Of a DNA stretch of 64,000 nt, positions 17,997-27,574 are shown in pieces. The stretch comes from Tropicibacter sp. Alg240-R139 (GTDB lineage Bacteria; Pseudomonadota; Alphaproteobacteria; Rhodobacterales; Rhodobacteraceae). Every line of letters begins with the position of its first letter. Positions within the stretch are counted from its first letter, which is position 1. Location: NCBI RefSeq assembly GCF_900537075.1, contig NZ_UNRA01000006.1:1-64000 (forward strand). Direction: 5' to 3'. The position numbers and the translations under genes are program-made. The notes beneath the pieces were generated by a model that saw only the letters and a list, made by a program, of their open reading frames with translations, was not told the DNA's origin and made no database searches.

Positions 17997-18626
17997 ATTG
18001 ACTATTACTACTCGGCCCACTCGGCTTTTGCCTACCTCGGATCTCGCCGTCTGTACGAAGTTTGCAAACAGCACTTGGTTACCTTGATCCATAAGCCGAT
18101 CATACTGTCGCCGGTGGTCGAGGCTCAGGGCTCGTTGCCGTTTCGTGATCGGACGCAGGCACATGTCGACTACTTCTTTGGGCGCGAAATCGAACGTTGG
18201 GCGGAATACCGCGATGTCCCGGTGATTTCATACCGCCCGACCCATCATGACGCTGATTATAGTTTGGCCTCTGGAATGATTGCAGCTCTTGGTTTTTCCG
18301 GACCAGACGTAGATGTCTTTGCTCACGCCATCCTGGAGGCGCATTGGCGGGATGATGCGAATTTGTCGGATCGCGCGACACTGATGAGAATCGCGCAGCA
18401 ATGCGGCCAGGATGGGGACGTGTTGGCCGAGCAGGGTGCTGGAGCAGAGGCGCAGGCCATAGTCGCGGCAAATTCCGAAGACGCGCTTGGACTCAGTGTT
18501 TTTGGTTCGCCGACCTATGTTGTGGATGGCGACCCATTTTACGGTCAGGATCGGTTGGAATTGGTTGAGCGAGCGGTACAATGCCCGTTTGAGCCCACTC
18601 AGTGGGCCAATCCACCTGTTAGCTGA
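17997..18626 (+). CDS. HCCA isomerase / DsbA-like (GST kappa) family protein, probable ATT start
   Basis: Family members are thioredoxin-fold, glutathione-dependent isomerases; the founding one acts on 2-hydroxychromene-2-carboxylate in naphthalene breakdown. The frame encodes DYYYSAHSAFAYLGSRRLYEV at the extreme N-terminus, the strand and catalytic-serine loop of this family, and SVFGSPTYVVDGDPFYGQDR near the C-terminus. No ATG, GTG or TTG lies between the upstream stop (17964) and this motif. ATT at 17997, six bases after GGAGAGG (17984-17990), is the best start, giving 209 residues; the next start-like codon (TTG 18075) would delete the motif. True substrate unknown. Confidence 0.75.
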   Translation: MDYYYSAHSAFAYLGSRRLYEVCKQHLVTLIHKPIILSPVVEAQGSLPFRDRTQAHVDYFFGREIERWAEYRDVPVISYRPTHHDADYSLASGMIAALGFSGPDVDVFAHAILEAHWRDDANLSDRATLMRIAQQCGQDGDVLAEQGAGAEAQAIVAANSEDALGLSVFGSPTYVVDGDPFYGQDRLELVERAVQCPFEPTQWANPPVS

Positions 18627-18641
18627 CCGTGGATCGAAAGG

Positions 18642-18670
18642 CTTGATCTGCGCTGACAGGCCCGCTATAC
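18642..18670 (+). promoter_or_regulatory. Promoter of rplO
   Basis: CTTGAT (18642-18647) and CTATAC (18665-18670) with a 17-bp spacer, just after the isomerase-like gene. The predicted start is about 90 bases before the rplO ATG. Strong match to the same pattern found before rpsJ and rpmC. Confidence 0.78.
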
Positions 18671-18767
18671 GCGCCCGGTGGCGCAGAGCGCCGCGAGAAT
18701 CAAAATCAAGAAATGCCGTGGTTGGCCCACTCGCTTCGAGGGTCACATCCGGCTTAGGAGAAGCGAT

Positions 18768-19241
18768 ATGAAACTGCACGAGCTGAGTGACAACGTCGGC
18801 GCAACCAAAAAACGCACCCGCGTAGGTCGCGGTGTCGGTTCCGGCAAAGGTAAGACCGGTGGCCGTGGTATCAAAGGTCAGAAATCCCGTTCGGGTGTGG
18901 CCATCAACGGCTACGAAGGCGGCCAGATGCCCTTGTACCAGCGTCTTCCCAAGCGTGGCTTTAACAAGCCGAACCGTAAGGAATTCGCCGTTGTGAACCT
19001 GGGCCTGATCCAGAAGTTCGTCGACGCCAAGAAACTGGACAGCGCAGCAGCCATCACCGAAGACGCGCTGATCGCGTCCGGTCTGGTTCGCCGCAAACTG
19101 GACGGCATCCGCGTTCTGGCAAAAGGCGAAGTGACCGCCTCTTTGAACATCGAAGTAACCGGCGCATCGAAAGCTGCTGTTGAAGCAGTCGAAAAAGCGG
19201 GCGGTTCACTTAAAGTCACAAAAGCTGCTGCGGCAGAGTAA
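18768..19241 (+). CDS. rplO: 50S ribosomal protein L15
   Basis: A late 50S assembly protein. 157 residues from ATG 18768, behind TAGGAG. The glycine/arginine-rich N-terminus ([20 protein letters not shown]) and [20 protein letters not shown] are family-typical; the alanine-rich end is common in alphaproteobacteria. The frame is open upstream but those residues lie in the promoter/leader. Confidence 0.97.
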   Translation: MKLHELSDNVGATKKRTRVGRGVGSGKGKTGGRGIKGQKSRSGVAINGYEGGQMPLYQRLPKRGFNKPNRKEFAVVNLGLIQKFVDAKKLDSAAAITEDALIASGLVRRKLDGIRVLAKGEVTASLNIEVTGASKAAVEAVEKAGGSLKVTKAAAAE

Positions 19242-19244
19242 GCG

Positions 19245-19273
19245 CTTGTGAGCGGCGCCTAAGCCGCTTACAT
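19245..19273 (+). promoter_or_regulatory. Candidate secY promoter
   Basis: CTTGTG (19245-19250) and TTACAT (19268-19273), 17 bp apart, lie immediately after rplO. The -10 element is a poorer match than for the other ribosomal promoters, so it may be only an internal, weak promoter. Confidence 0.35.
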
Positions 19274-19349
19274 AGTCGCATGAGTTTTCCATGACGCCGC
19301 CCGAGCCGGAAGACGGTTCAGGGCGGCGTTTTCATAAGAGAGACCGATA

Positions 19350-20714
19350 ATGGTATCAGCAGCAGAACAAATGGCGGCTAACACGAGTTGGTCCGCCCTT
19401 GGCAAAGCCACCGATCTGCGCAACCGCATCCTGTTCACCCTGGGTTTGTTGATCGTCTATCGCTTGGGCACCTTTATTCCGGTGCCGGGTATCGACGGCG
19501 TCGCCCTGCGTGAGTTCATGGAGCAGGCGGGGCAGGGCATCGGCGGAATGATTTCGATGTTCACCGGCGGGGCGCTTGGGCGCATGGGCATCTTTGCCCT
19601 GGGCATCATGCCCTACATCTCGGCCTCGATTATCGTGCAGCTGTTGACGGCCATGGTTCCCCAACTTGAGCAACTCAAGAAAGAGGGCGAACAGGGTCGC
19701 AAAAAGATCAACCAATACACTCGTTTTGGCACCGTGGCGCTGGCCACTGTTCAGGCCTATGGCCTGGCAGTGTCTCTGGAATCGGGCGATCTGGCGACTG
19801 ATCCCGGTCTCTATTTCCGTTTCGGGACCATGATCACGTTGGTCGGCGGCACGATGTTCCTGATGTGGCTGGGTGAGCAGATTACCGCACGCGGAATAGG
19901 CAACGGTATCTCGCTGATTATCTTTGTGGGCATCATCGCCGAAGTTCCTGCCGCCTTGGCGCAGTTCCTGGCTTCTGGTCGTTCGGGCGCGCTGAGCCCA
20001 GCCGTGATCATTGCTGTGATCCTGATGGTAATCGCCACCATCACGTTTGTGGTGTTCATGGAACGTGCCCTGCGTAAGATTCATATCCAATACCCGCGTC
20101 GTCAGGTCGGCATGAAGGTCTATGACGGTGGCTCCAGCCACCTTCCGGTCAAAGTGAACCCCGCAGGTGTGATCCCGGCAATCTTTGCCAGCTCGCTGCT
20201 GTTGTTGCCGGTCACGATCTCGACGTTCTCGCAAGGTACAGCCAACGGCCCGATCATGTCCTGGTTGCTTGCAAACTTTGGTCCAGGTCAGCCGCTTTAC
20301 TTGTTGTTCTTCGTCTCGATGATCGTGTTCTTTGCGTATTTCTATACGTTCAACGTTTCGTTCAAACCCGATGATGTGGCGGACAACCTGAAGAACCAGA
20401 ACGGTTTTGTTCCAGGTATCCGCCCAGGCAAGAACACAGCTAAGTACCTTGAATATGTGGTTAATCGTATTCTGGTCATGGGGTCGGCCTATCTTGCGCT
20501 GGTCTGTGTGTTGCCGGAAATCCTGCGAGGCCAGTTTGCAATTCCGTTTTATTTCGGTGGTACCTCGGTGCTGATTATCGTCTCTGTTACGATGGATACG
20601 ATTCAGCAGGTACAAAGTCACTTGCTTGCGCATCAATACGAAGGACTCATTGAAAAGTCCCAACTGCGTGGCAAAAGTAAGAAACGCGGTAGGAAGGGAC
20701 CCGCTCGTCGATGA
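19350..20714 (+). CDS. secY: Preprotein translocase subunit SecY
   Basis: Channel-forming subunit of the Sec translocon in the inner membrane. The 454-residue product has the ten expected membrane segments and family sequences: [20 protein letters not shown], the plug region [20 protein letters not shown], and [21 protein letters not shown] basic C-terminus ([12 protein letters not shown]) contacts the ribosome. Its stop overlaps the adk start (ATGA). Confidence 0.98.
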   Translation: MVSAAEQMAANTSWSALGKATDLRNRILFTLGLLIVYRLGTFIPVPGIDGVALREFMEQAGQGIGGMISMFTGGALGRMGIFALGIMPYISASIIVQLLTAMVPQLEQLKKEGEQGRKKINQYTRFGTVALATVQAYGLAVSLESGDLATDPGLYFRFGTMITLVGGTMFLMWLGEQITARGIGNGISLIIFVGIIAEVPAALAQFLASGRSGALSPAVIIAVILMVIATITFVVFMERALRKIHIQYPRRQVGMKVYDGGSSHLPVKVNPAGVIPAIFASSLLLLPVTISTFSQGTANGPIMSWLLANFGPGQPLYLLFFVSMIVFFAYFYTFNVSFKPDDVADNLKNQNGFVPGIRPGKNTAKYLEYVVNRILVMGSAYLALVCVLPEILRGQFAIPFYFGGTSVLIIVSVTMDTIQQVQSHLLAHQYEGLIEKSQLRGKSKKRGRKGPARR

Positions 20715-21289
20715 ACATCATTCTATTGGGCCCGCCGGGTGCGGGCAAAGGTACTCAGGCGGGGCATTTGGTTACGTCCCGCGGCATGGTACAGCTGAGC
20801 ACAGGCGATATGCTGCGCGAAGCAAAGAGCAGCGGCACCGAAATGGGTAAGCGCGTTGCCGAGGTTATGGACAAGGGAGAATTGGTCACAGATGAGATCG
20901 TCATCGGCCTGATCCGCGAAAAGCTGGAGCAAGGTGCCGAAGGTGGTTTCATCTTCGATGGTTTCCCACGCACACTGGCGCAAGCCGATGCCCTAGGCGA
21001 GTTGTTGGCCGAAAAGGGTGAGGCCCTGGCCGCAGTGATCGAGATGAAAGTTGATGATGAAACGCTGGTGCAGCGAATCGTCAACCGGGCGGCCGAAGCC
21101 GTTGCTGCAGGCAAAGAAGCCCGCGCCGACGACAATGAGGCCAGCGTGCGCATCCGGCTGATGGAATACTATAAAAAGACCGCTCCGCTGATCGGTTACT
21201 ACCACGCCAAAGGTCTGCTGACCGATGTTGATGGTCTGGGCGCAATTGAAGCGGTACAAAGTGAGATCGGCGCCATTCTAGATGCCTGA
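20711..21289 (+). CDS. adk: Adenylate kinase, short-LID form
   Basis: Interconverts AMP + ATP and 2 ADP. The P-loop [10 protein letters not shown] (residues 7-16) and the motif [16 protein letters not shown] are intact. At 192 residues it is shorter than E. coli Adk (214); the LID region is reduced to a short loop without a zinc tetrad, as in many alphaproteobacteria. Coupled to secY by a 4-base overlap. Confidence 0.97.
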   Translation: MNIILLGPPGAGKGTQAGHLVTSRGMVQLSTGDMLREAKSSGTEMGKRVAEVMDKGELVTDEIVIGLIREKLEQGAEGGFIFDGFPRTLAQADALGELLAEKGEALAAVIEMKVDDETLVQRIVNRAAEAVAAGKEARADDNEASVRIRLMEYYKKTAPLIGYYHAKGLLTDVDGLGAIEAVQSEIGAILDA

Positions 21290-21293
21290 TCAC

Positions 21294-21327
21294 ATATGGG
21301 CTTGACCCTGAGGGGAAAAGCCCATAT
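21294..21327 (+). promoter_or_regulatory. Long inverted repeat between adk and rpsM, overlapping a possible promoter
   Basis: A perfect 10-bp inverted repeat (21294-21303 with 21318-21327) encloses a 14-base loop that can pair further (CCCT with AGGG). No T tract follows. CTTGAC (21301-21306) and CATATC (21323-21328), 16 bp apart, form a candidate promoter inside the same element. It may be an mRNA structure ending the secY-adk message, a regulatory hairpin of the rpsM leader, or a promoter. The leader to rpsM (about 160 bases) contains a second small hairpin just before the ribosome site (21444-21467). Confidence 0.45.
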
Positions 21328-21487
21328 CGACCCACATCCCTCTGGGAATCGACCGCGTCCGCGAGATTCGTTTCGCGTTCAAGGACTACCTCAAATAATG
21401 CTGGACCCTCTGGCGACACTGCCAAGGTAAAGCGTTGTGAAAAAAGGTTCTGGAGTTACGGAACCGCAACGAAAAGGAAAGTGACAC

Positions 21488-21856
21488 GTGGCACGTATTG
21501 CCGGCGTTAATATCCCGACTGCAAAGCGGGTACCAATCGCCCTAACATATATCACCGGTATCGGTAACACTTCGGCCGCAGAAATCTGCGAAGCCGTGGG
21601 TATTGAAGCGACCCGTCGCGTCAATGAACTGTCGGATGCCGAAGTTCTGAAAATCCGCGAGCACATCGACGAAAACTATACCGTCGAAGGTGACCTGCGT
21701 CGCGAAACTCAGATGAACATCAAACGTTTGATGGACCTGGGCTGCTACCGCGGTCTGCGCCATCGTCGTAACCTGCCCGTTCGCGGTCAGCGTACCCACA
21801 CCAACGCTCGTACTCGCAAAGGTCCTGCAAAGGCCATTGCTGGTAAGAAGAAATAA
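21488..21856 (+). CDS. rpsM: 30S ribosomal protein S13
   Basis: Head protein contacting P-site tRNA and forming intersubunit bridges. 122 residues from a GTG start at 21488, behind AAAAGGAAA. Family segments: [20 protein letters not shown] and the C-terminal [17 protein letters not shown]. First gene of the alpha operon segment rpsM-rpsK. Confidence 0.97.
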   Translation: MARIAGVNIPTAKRVPIALTYITGIGNTSAAEICEAVGIEATRRVNELSDAEVLKIREHIDENYTVEGDLRRETQMNIKRLMDLGCYRGLRHRRNLPVRGQRTHTNARTRKGPAKAIAGKKK

Positions 21857-21871
21857 GGGAGGGTTTGATCA

Positions 21872-22261
21872 ATGGCACGCGATAAGACTCGTACCAAGAA
21901 AAAAGAGCGTAAGAATATCGCTTCGGGCGTAGCCCATGTGAATTCCTCGTTCAACAACACCAAGATCCTGATCTCGGACGTACAGGGCAACGCGATCGCA
22001 TGGTCGTCGGCTGGTACCATGGGTTTCAAAGGGTCGCGGAAATCGACTCCCTACGCTGCTCAGATGGCTGCAGAAGATGCAGGCAAAAAGGCACAGGATC
22101 ACGGCGTCAAAACGCTGGAAGTTGAAGTTCAGGGCCCCGGTTCGGGTCGTGAATCGGCTCTGCGCGCTCTGGCTGCAGTGGGCTTCAACATCACGTCGAT
22201 TCGTGACGTGACGCCGATCGCTCACAACGGCTGCCGCCCACCGAAGCGCCGCCGCGTCTAA
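21872..22261 (+). CDS. rpsK: 30S ribosomal protein S11
   Basis: Platform protein near the Shine-Dalgarno helix. 129 residues with [20 protein letters not shown] and the highly conserved end [21 protein letters not shown] tail, seen here as [16 protein letters not shown]. rpsD is not beside it, as usual in alphaproteobacteria. Confidence 0.98.
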   Translation: MARDKTRTKKKERKNIASGVAHVNSSFNNTKILISDVQGNAIAWSSAGTMGFKGSRKSTPYAAQMAAEDAGKKAQDHGVKTLEVEVQGPGSGRESALRALAAVGFNITSIRDVTPIAHNGCRPPKRRRV

Positions 22262-22278
22262 GCGATACCAAATTTGAA

Positions 22279-22308
22279 CTGGGGCTGTGTCATCGGACAC
22301 GGCCCCAG
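22279..22308 (+). terminator. Hairpin (attenuator or weak terminator) between rpsK and rpoA
   Basis: A 13-bp stem (22279-22291 with 22296-22308, one T-G pair) with an ATCG loop. The following sequence has only a short T run (ATTTT at 22316-22319), so it may attenuate rather than stop transcription into rpoA, lowering RpoA relative to ribosomal proteins. Confidence 0.7.
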
Positions 22309-22378
22309 TCCGTCATTTTAAACCTCGGGCGTCTGCACCTTTCCGGACATGGGGCGCAGACAGGAATGGAGGGACAAC

Positions 22379-23395
22379 ATGATCCACAAGAATTGGGCAG
22401 AACTGATCAAGCCGACCCAGCTGGACGTTAAGCCGGGCAATGACCCTGCACGTCAAGCAACGGTCGTGGCCGAGCCTCTTGAGCGTGGCTTTGGTCTGAC
22501 TCTGGGCAACGCCCTGCGTCGCATCCTGATGAGCTCGCTGCAAGGCGCTGCCATCACCAGCGTTCAGATCGACAACGTTCTGCACGAGTTTTCCAGCGTG
22601 GCCGGTGTGCGTGAAGACGTCACCGACATCATTCTGAATCTCAAGCAGGTGTCCCTGCGCATGGAAGTCGAAGGGCCCAAGCGCTTGTCGATTAATGCGA
22701 AAGGTCCTGCCGTTGTCACGGCTGGTGACATCAGTGAGAGCGCTGGCATTGAGATCCTGAACCGCGACCACGTGATTTGTCACCTGGATGATGGCGCCGA
22801 CTTGTTCATGGAACTGACCGTGAACACCGGCAAGGGCTATGTATCGGCTGAAAAGAACAAGCCCGAAGATGCACCTATCGGCCTGATCCCGATCGACGCG
22901 ATCTATTCGCCGGTCAAGAGGGTGTCTTATGACGTTCAGCCGACCCGTGAAGGTCAAGTTCTGGACTATGACAAACTGACCATGAAGGTTGACACAGACG
23001 GGTCGATCACCCCGGATGACGCTGTCGCTTTTGCAGCGCGCATCTTGCAGGATCAATTGTCGATCTTCGTCAACTTCGATGAGCCTGAATCTGCTGGTCG
23101 CCAGGACGAAGACGACGGTCTGGAATTCAACCCGCTGCTGCTCAAGAAAGTGGACGAGCTGGAATTGTCGGTTCGCTCGGCAAACTGCCTGAAGAACGAC
23201 AACATCGTCTACATCGGCGATCTGATCCAGAAGACCGAAGCCGAGATGCTGCGGACGCCGAACTTTGGCCGCAAGTCATTGAACGAGATCAAAGAAGTGC
23301 TTTCGGGCATGGGTCTTCACCTGGGCATGGACGTCGAGGATTGGCCGCCGGACAACATCGAAGATCTTGCCAAGAAGTTCGAAGACAACTTCTAA
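22379..23395 (+). CDS. rpoA: RNA polymerase subunit alpha
   Basis: Scaffold for RNA polymerase assembly and target of activators. 338 residues from ATG 22379: N-terminal dimerisation domain with [20 protein letters not shown], acidic linker around residue 245, and C-terminal domain with the helix-hairpin-helix [20 protein letters not shown] and [13 protein letters not shown]. Typical length and order for alphaproteobacteria. Confidence 0.98.
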   Translation: MIHKNWAELIKPTQLDVKPGNDPARQATVVAEPLERGFGLTLGNALRRILMSSLQGAAITSVQIDNVLHEFSSVAGVREDVTDIILNLKQVSLRMEVEGPKRLSINAKGPAVVTAGDISESAGIEILNRDHVICHLDDGADLFMELTVNTGKGYVSAEKNKPEDAPIGLIPIDAIYSPVKRVSYDVQPTREGQVLDYDKLTMKVDTDGSITPDDAVAFAARILQDQLSIFVNFDEPESAGRQDEDDGLEFNPLLLKKVDELELSVRSANCLKNDNIVYIGDLIQKTEAEMLRTPNFGRKSLNEIKEVLSGMGLHLGMDVEDWPPDNIEDLAKKFEDNF

Positions 23396-23530
23396 GAATT
23401 CGGGAAGGGCGTCAGCCCTTCCCGTCAATGCCCGGACTGCCGGGGAAGAATGGGCAAACCCGCCCCAAGGTGAATGGCTGACACGCATCGGCCATCGGAC
23501 AAAGCAAAAGCTAGACGAAGGATTTGAAAA

Positions 23531-23950
23531 ATGCGTCACGCACGTGGATATCGCCGCCTGAACCGTACACATGAGCACCGTAAGGCGCTCTTTGCGAACA
23601 TGGCTGGCTCGCTGATCGAGCACGAGCAGATCAAAACAACTTTGCCCAAGGCAAAGGAACTGCGTCCGATCATCGAAAAACTGATCACCCTGGGCAAACG
23701 CGGTGACCTGCACGCACGTCGTCAGGCCGCAGCCCGCCTGAAAGAAGACCAGTATGTTGCGAAACTGTTCGACATTCTGGGCCCCCGCTACAAGGACCGT
23801 CAGGGCGGTTACGTCCGTGTCCTGAAAGCAGGCTTCCGTTATGGTGACATGGCTCCGATGGCAATCATCGAATTCGTCGACCGCGACGTCGACGCAAAAG
23901 GCGCTGGCGACAAAGCTCGTATTGCTGCCGAAGAGGCCGCCGAAGACTAA
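23531..23950 (+). CDS. rplQ: 50S ribosomal protein L17
   Basis: Protein near the tunnel exit. 139 residues beginning [20 protein letters not shown], with [20 protein letters not shown]. It closes the ribosomal supercluster, as in most bacteria, and is followed by a strong terminator. Confidence 0.97.
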   Translation: MRHARGYRRLNRTHEHRKALFANMAGSLIEHEQIKTTLPKAKELRPIIEKLITLGKRGDLHARRQAAARLKEDQYVAKLFDILGPRYKDRQGGYVRVLKAGFRYGDMAPMAIIEFVDRDVDAKGAGDKARIAAEEAAED

Positions 23951-23976
23951 ACGCACCCGGTGTTGAACCGATTGCG

Positions 23977-24007
23977 AACCCCCGTTCACTCGAACGGGGG
24001 TTTTTCT
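23977..24007 (+). terminator. Terminator after rplQ
   Basis: A perfect 11-bp stem (23977-23987 with 23992-24002) with an ACTC loop, followed by a T-rich tract. It ends the ribosomal protein region. Confidence 0.95.
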
Positions 24008-24319
24008 TTGGGCGGGCGCGTGGACTTATTGGAACTGGTGAAACAGCGTGAGGTTTTTCACGCCTAACCAACATCTAACGACCGGGAGCGGCGTGACGAA
24101 TTGCTATTCGGCTTACAATTTGAGCCACAGGATCCAAGTTGGGGAGAACGTGGCGCAACGGACGCCTCGGTTAACGTGATGGGTGAATAACCTGAGGGGC
24201 AATGGACGTTTCTGAACACCAATATTGTCCTGATAAGGATTCTGGTCGCTGGTGACGGGTTGCATTCTGGCAAGTGCCCCCGCATATCGCTGTCGTAGCC
24301 GAGCGTTCCCGGAGGACCT
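24008..24319. other. Intergenic region upstream of the degP-like gene
   Basis: No gene seen in about 310 bases. A small perfect inverted repeat GCGTGA / TCACGC (24046-24051, 24058-24063) is present. A possible promoter for the protease gene is TTGCAT (24260-24265) with CATATC (24283-24288), 17 bp apart. Confidence 0.4.
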
Positions 24320-25702
24320 ATGATCCGCGCCATCTTGCCCATGATGTTGCTTTTGGCAGCACCCGATGCGATCGCTGAGACACGCGTTCCAACCTCATCA
24401 AGCGAAATTTCGTTGGGTTTTGCGCCTGTGGTTAAACACTCGGCTCCCGCGGTGGTTAATATTTATGCCAAGATTATCACCAACGATCAGCCCAACCCGT
24501 TTTTTTCCGACCCCTTCTTTCAAGACTTCTTTGGAGGTTTTGGAGCACCGCAACAAAGGGTTCAGAATTCATTGGGTTCGGGTGTAATTCTGAGCGACGA
24601 TGGCTATGTCGTCTCGAACTATCACGTCGTTGGTATGGCATCGGAGATTCAAGTGGTGACAACAGACCGCCGCGAGTATTCGGCGAGTGTGGTCTTGGGC
24701 GATGAAGAGAGTGACATTGCCATTTTGCGGATGGAGGACGCAAAAGATTTGCCGTCTCTATCCCTGCGCGATTCAGATCAGGTTGAGGTTGGTGAACTCG
24801 TATTGGCCGTCGGCAACCCTTTTGGGGTCGGGCAAACCGTAAGTAGCGGGATTGTGTCCGGTCTTGCGCGGTCGGGGGCTGCGACCGGCAAGGCGCGCGG
24901 GTATTTCCTGCAAACAGATGCGGCGATCAACCCAGGAAACTCCGGAGGGGCGTTGATCGACGTGAACGGTGATCTGATCGGTATCAACACTTCGATCCTC
25001 AGTCGTTCGGGTGGGTCGAATGGGATCGGATTTGCCATCCCTGCCAATCTGGTGCGCGAATTTTTGCGACAGGCGCGCGAGGGAAATGAATATTTTGTGC
25101 GCCCCTGGGCGGGGATTGCGGGGCAGCCGATGAACGCGGACATTGCGGATTCGCTCGGGCTGGTTCTACCCGAAGGGGTTGTGATCTCGGACATACATAT
25201 GGTCAGCCCACTTGCGCGAGCTGGGTTCGAAGTTGGGGATGTGGTGACCCATGTGGATGGCGAGCCGGTGAATTCACCTTCCGAAATGATGTTCCGCATG
25301 TCGGTGACAGGCATTGGTGGTGTATCGACGATGACCCGCCTGCGTGATGGCGAGCGCGGAGAGTTAAGCGTCGAGATGATGGAGGCGCCAGATGAACCAC
25401 CCGCCGAAGACATCAAGCTTGATGACCAAACCGTGTTGCCTGGCCTTGTGGTGGCGCGTGCCAACCCAGCTGTGATTTCTTATTTAGGTCTGCCGCTTTC
25501 AGCCAACGGTGTCGTTGTGGTCGATCCCGGCCCCTTTGGTGCCCGAGCGGGTCTGCAGCGCGGGGACATCGTGGATGGGATCAATGGCGAGGCGATGGAG
25601 ACAACCCAGGACGTCCGTCAGGCCCTGACCAGAACCGGCCGGTGGGTGCAGTTGGATCTGCAGCGGCGCGGTCAGAAGCTGTCATTGCGATTTCGTTTGT
25701 GA
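24320..25702 (+). CDS. Periplasmic DegP/DegQ-type serine endoprotease
   Basis: HtrA-family quality-control protease. The 460-residue product begins with a signal peptide (cleavage expected near residues 19-20). The trypsin-like domain has the catalytic triad His102 (SNYHVV), Asp132 (ESDIAIL) and Ser208 (GNSGGAL). Two PDZ domains follow, about 250-345 and 370-460. Length and layout match DegP/DegQ, and the extended loop near residues 55-80 (FFQDFFGGFG) is typical. In Roseobacter genomes this gene is commonly followed by rarA, crcB and rluC, as here. Confidence 0.93.
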   Translation: MIRAILPMMLLLAAPDAIAETRVPTSSSEISLGFAPVVKHSAPAVVNIYAKIITNDQPNPFFSDPFFQDFFGGFGAPQQRVQNSLGSGVILSDDGYVVSNYHVVGMASEIQVVTTDRREYSASVVLGDEESDIAILRMEDAKDLPSLSLRDSDQVEVGELVLAVGNPFGVGQTVSSGIVSGLARSGAATGKARGYFLQTDAAINPGNSGGALIDVNGDLIGINTSILSRSGGSNGIGFAIPANLVREFLRQAREGNEYFVRPWAGIAGQPMNADIADSLGLVLPEGVVISDIHMVSPLARAGFEVGDVVTHVDGEPVNSPSEMMFRMSVTGIGGVSTMTRLRDGERGELSVEMMEAPDEPPAEDIKLDDQTVLPGLVVARANPAVISYLGLPLSANGVVVVDPGPFGARAGLQRGDIVDGINGEAMETTQDVRQALTRTGRWVQLDLQRRGQKLSLRFRL

Positions 25703-25890
25703 CTCATGGTGAACCTGTCTGGCGCAGTTTCAGGGATCAATGTCGCAGTGAGTGAGACGTCAGATTGGCACTCGCCGCTGGCCGTCGGCCCAGGTCTCTG
25801 ACCGCATAATCGAACCAAAAGAACGGGTGGAACACGCGCTTGGGCTGAGCTGTTTTTGGCGTCAAAAAACCTGACGATGGAGACTGATGT

Positions 25891-26085
25891 GTGTCTAGAC
25901 GCGCTTACAGCAATGGTGAGTTGATTGATAAGTTCATCGTTGCACTTACTCCCGAAGTGAATTCTTCAATGCACTGCGAAAGCAACCCGGTTTTTTTGAG
26001 CCGAATTTCCGTCGCTGAACGCATCACTTTAAAGAAGGATGGTCTCACGGAGAGGATTCAGGAAGGGTTGGGCGACTTGGATTGA
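25891..26085 (+). CDS. Doubtful small hypothetical protein
   Basis: 64-residue ORF with a GTG start at 25891 and a GGAG sequence 9 bases upstream. No recognisable family, no membrane segment. It lies in a stretch of lower GC between the protease and the RarA-like gene, 28 bases after a T-rich/A-rich hairpin (25852-25870). It may be a real small acquired gene or chance. Confidence 0.3.
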   Translation: MSRRAYSNGELIDKFIVALTPEVNSSMHCESNPVFLSRISVAERITLKKDGLTERIQEGLGDLD

Positions 26086-26263
26086 ATCTGATGAGATCGT
26101 TGTTTAGGTCGAATACTTGGGTAGATGGACGCGTTACATACAGTTTTAGTTGTAGGTTTTGAGACTGCAACAGGATCAGTCAGTACTCGTAGGATTATTT
26201 CGGCCACTCAATGTACGAAGTGTCTCTTGCAAGCCCACTCAAGTCGGAAGCGAGGTTAACTAG

Positions 26264-27574
26264 ATGTCAGATCTCTTCGATCTAAGCAAAGAACAAGGCA
26301 GGCAGCCACTCGCCGCGGCTTTGAGGCCAAACTCGCTAGATGACATTATCGGTCAAGATGCCCTAACAGCAAAGGGGTCGATATTGCAGCGCAGGATTGC
26401 CGCCGATCAACTCGGTAGCATTGTTCTGTACGGTCCGCCGGGAATCGGTAAGACCTCAATCGCGCGCGCAGTGGGCAACATGCTCAGCAAAGATTTCCGT
26501 CCGCTTCACGCAACGCGGGCTGGTGTGAAGGAAATCCGTCAACTTGCAGACGAGGCGCGAATGCGCCCTCTTCTTATTTTCGTTGATGAAGTTCACAGGT
26601 TCTCGGCCACACAGGCTGACGATCTCCTTGCTATCTGTGAAGAAGGCACAGCTGATTTCATGGGCGCGACGACTCAGAACCCTTACACTGCGTTGCCCAA
26701 GGCTCTTGTCTCACGCTCAACAATCCTGAAACTTGAGCCGATTTCGATCAAGGATATGGAGAAGGTTGTCGCCCGCGGGCTCGAATATCTGGCGGGCATC
26801 GGTATCCAAGTAACTCTATCGCCTGAGAATCTACAGTTGATCGCGGGACGCTCTGGAGGCGACGCCCGCCGAGCCTTGACGACGCTCGAGAGCCTTGCAG
26901 TTGGTCATACTTCAGATGAGCCCGTTGTCGTCACTGAGGAAATGATTGAAGAGGCCTATTTGTCCGCTCCGATTAACCACGACAGGTCCGGGGATCAGCA
27001 TTACGACGTCGTTTCTGCCTTTATCAAATCAATGCGCGGCGGAGCAGCGCCGGATGCGGTACTTTACTGGCTTGCGCGGCTCATCCATGGGGGCGAAGAT
27101 CCGCGTTTCATTGCGCGCCGGATCATGATCCAAGCCTCTGAAGACGTGGGGTTGGCGGACAATACTGCCCTACAAACTGCTGTGGCAGCTGCCCAGGCAG
27201 TGGAAATGATTGGATATCCCGAGGCACGTATTATCTTGGCCCATGCTGCTTTGCATGTTGCACGCGCGCCCAAATCGGGTTCCGCGAACGCTGGTATCTC
27301 GGCCGCCTTGCAGGCTGTCGCCAACGAACCACCTCAAGCTGTGCCTTTGCATCTTCGAGACACTCATTACGCAGGCAGCGCTAAGCTTGGTCATGGCGGG
27401 TACCGCAGTCCCCACAACGATCCCAGAGGTTGGGTCGAGCAGGACTATGCGCCAGGTATTGAACGGGGGCGCTTCTACAAAAGCGAAGCTCGTGATGCGT
27501 CGACCTTCGAAAAACGCGCCGACGAATATTGGATGAAAGTAACTGGTCAAGCTACACCGAAGAAGTTTGACTAA
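26264..27574 (+). CDS. Divergent RarA/MgsA-like AAA+ ATPase
   Basis: RarA proteins act at stalled replication forks. The 436-residue product has the RarA architecture: start MSDLFDLSKEQG, Walker A in YGPPGIGKTSIA (about 57-68), Walker B FVDEVHRF, sensor GATTQNPYTALPKALVSR, and the C-terminal tetramerisation part with HYDVVSAFIKSMRG and GGEDPRFIARRI. Compared with the usual alphaproteobacterial RarA, the region between Walker A and B is shorter and many consensus residues differ (TSIARAVGNMLSKDF, SATQADDLL). It occupies the normal rarA position, yet flanking DNA is lower in GC. Likely a horizontally replaced version; whether it does the housekeeping job is not known. Confidence 0.75.
   Translation: MSDLFDLSKEQGRQPLAAALRPNSLDDIIGQDALTAKGSILQRRIAADQLGSIVLYGPPGIGKTSIARAVGNMLSKDFRPLHATRAGVKEIRQLADEARMRPLLIFVDEVHRFSATQADDLLAICEEGTADFMGATTQNPYTALPKALVSRSTILKLEPISIKDMEKVVARGLEYLAGIGIQVTLSPENLQLIAGRSGGDARRALTTLESLAVGHTSDEPVVVTEEMIEEAYLSAPINHDRSGDQHYDVVSAFIKSMRGGAAPDAVLYWLARLIHGGEDPRFIARRIMIQASEDVGLADNTALQTAVAAAQAVEMIGYPEARIILAHAALHVARAPKSGSANAGISAALQAVANEPPQAVPLHLRDTHYAGSAKLGHGGYRSPHNDPRGWVEQDYAPGIERGRFYKSEARDASTFEKRADEYWMKVTGQATPKKFD

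Noticed and set aside
19356-20663. 435-residue minus-strand ORF opposite secY
   Set aside because: Antisense shadow of secY; no family features.
24778-25464. 228-residue minus-strand ORF
   Set aside because: Antisense to the DegP-like gene with an intact catalytic triad; Ser/Pro/Arg-rich composition of a shadow.
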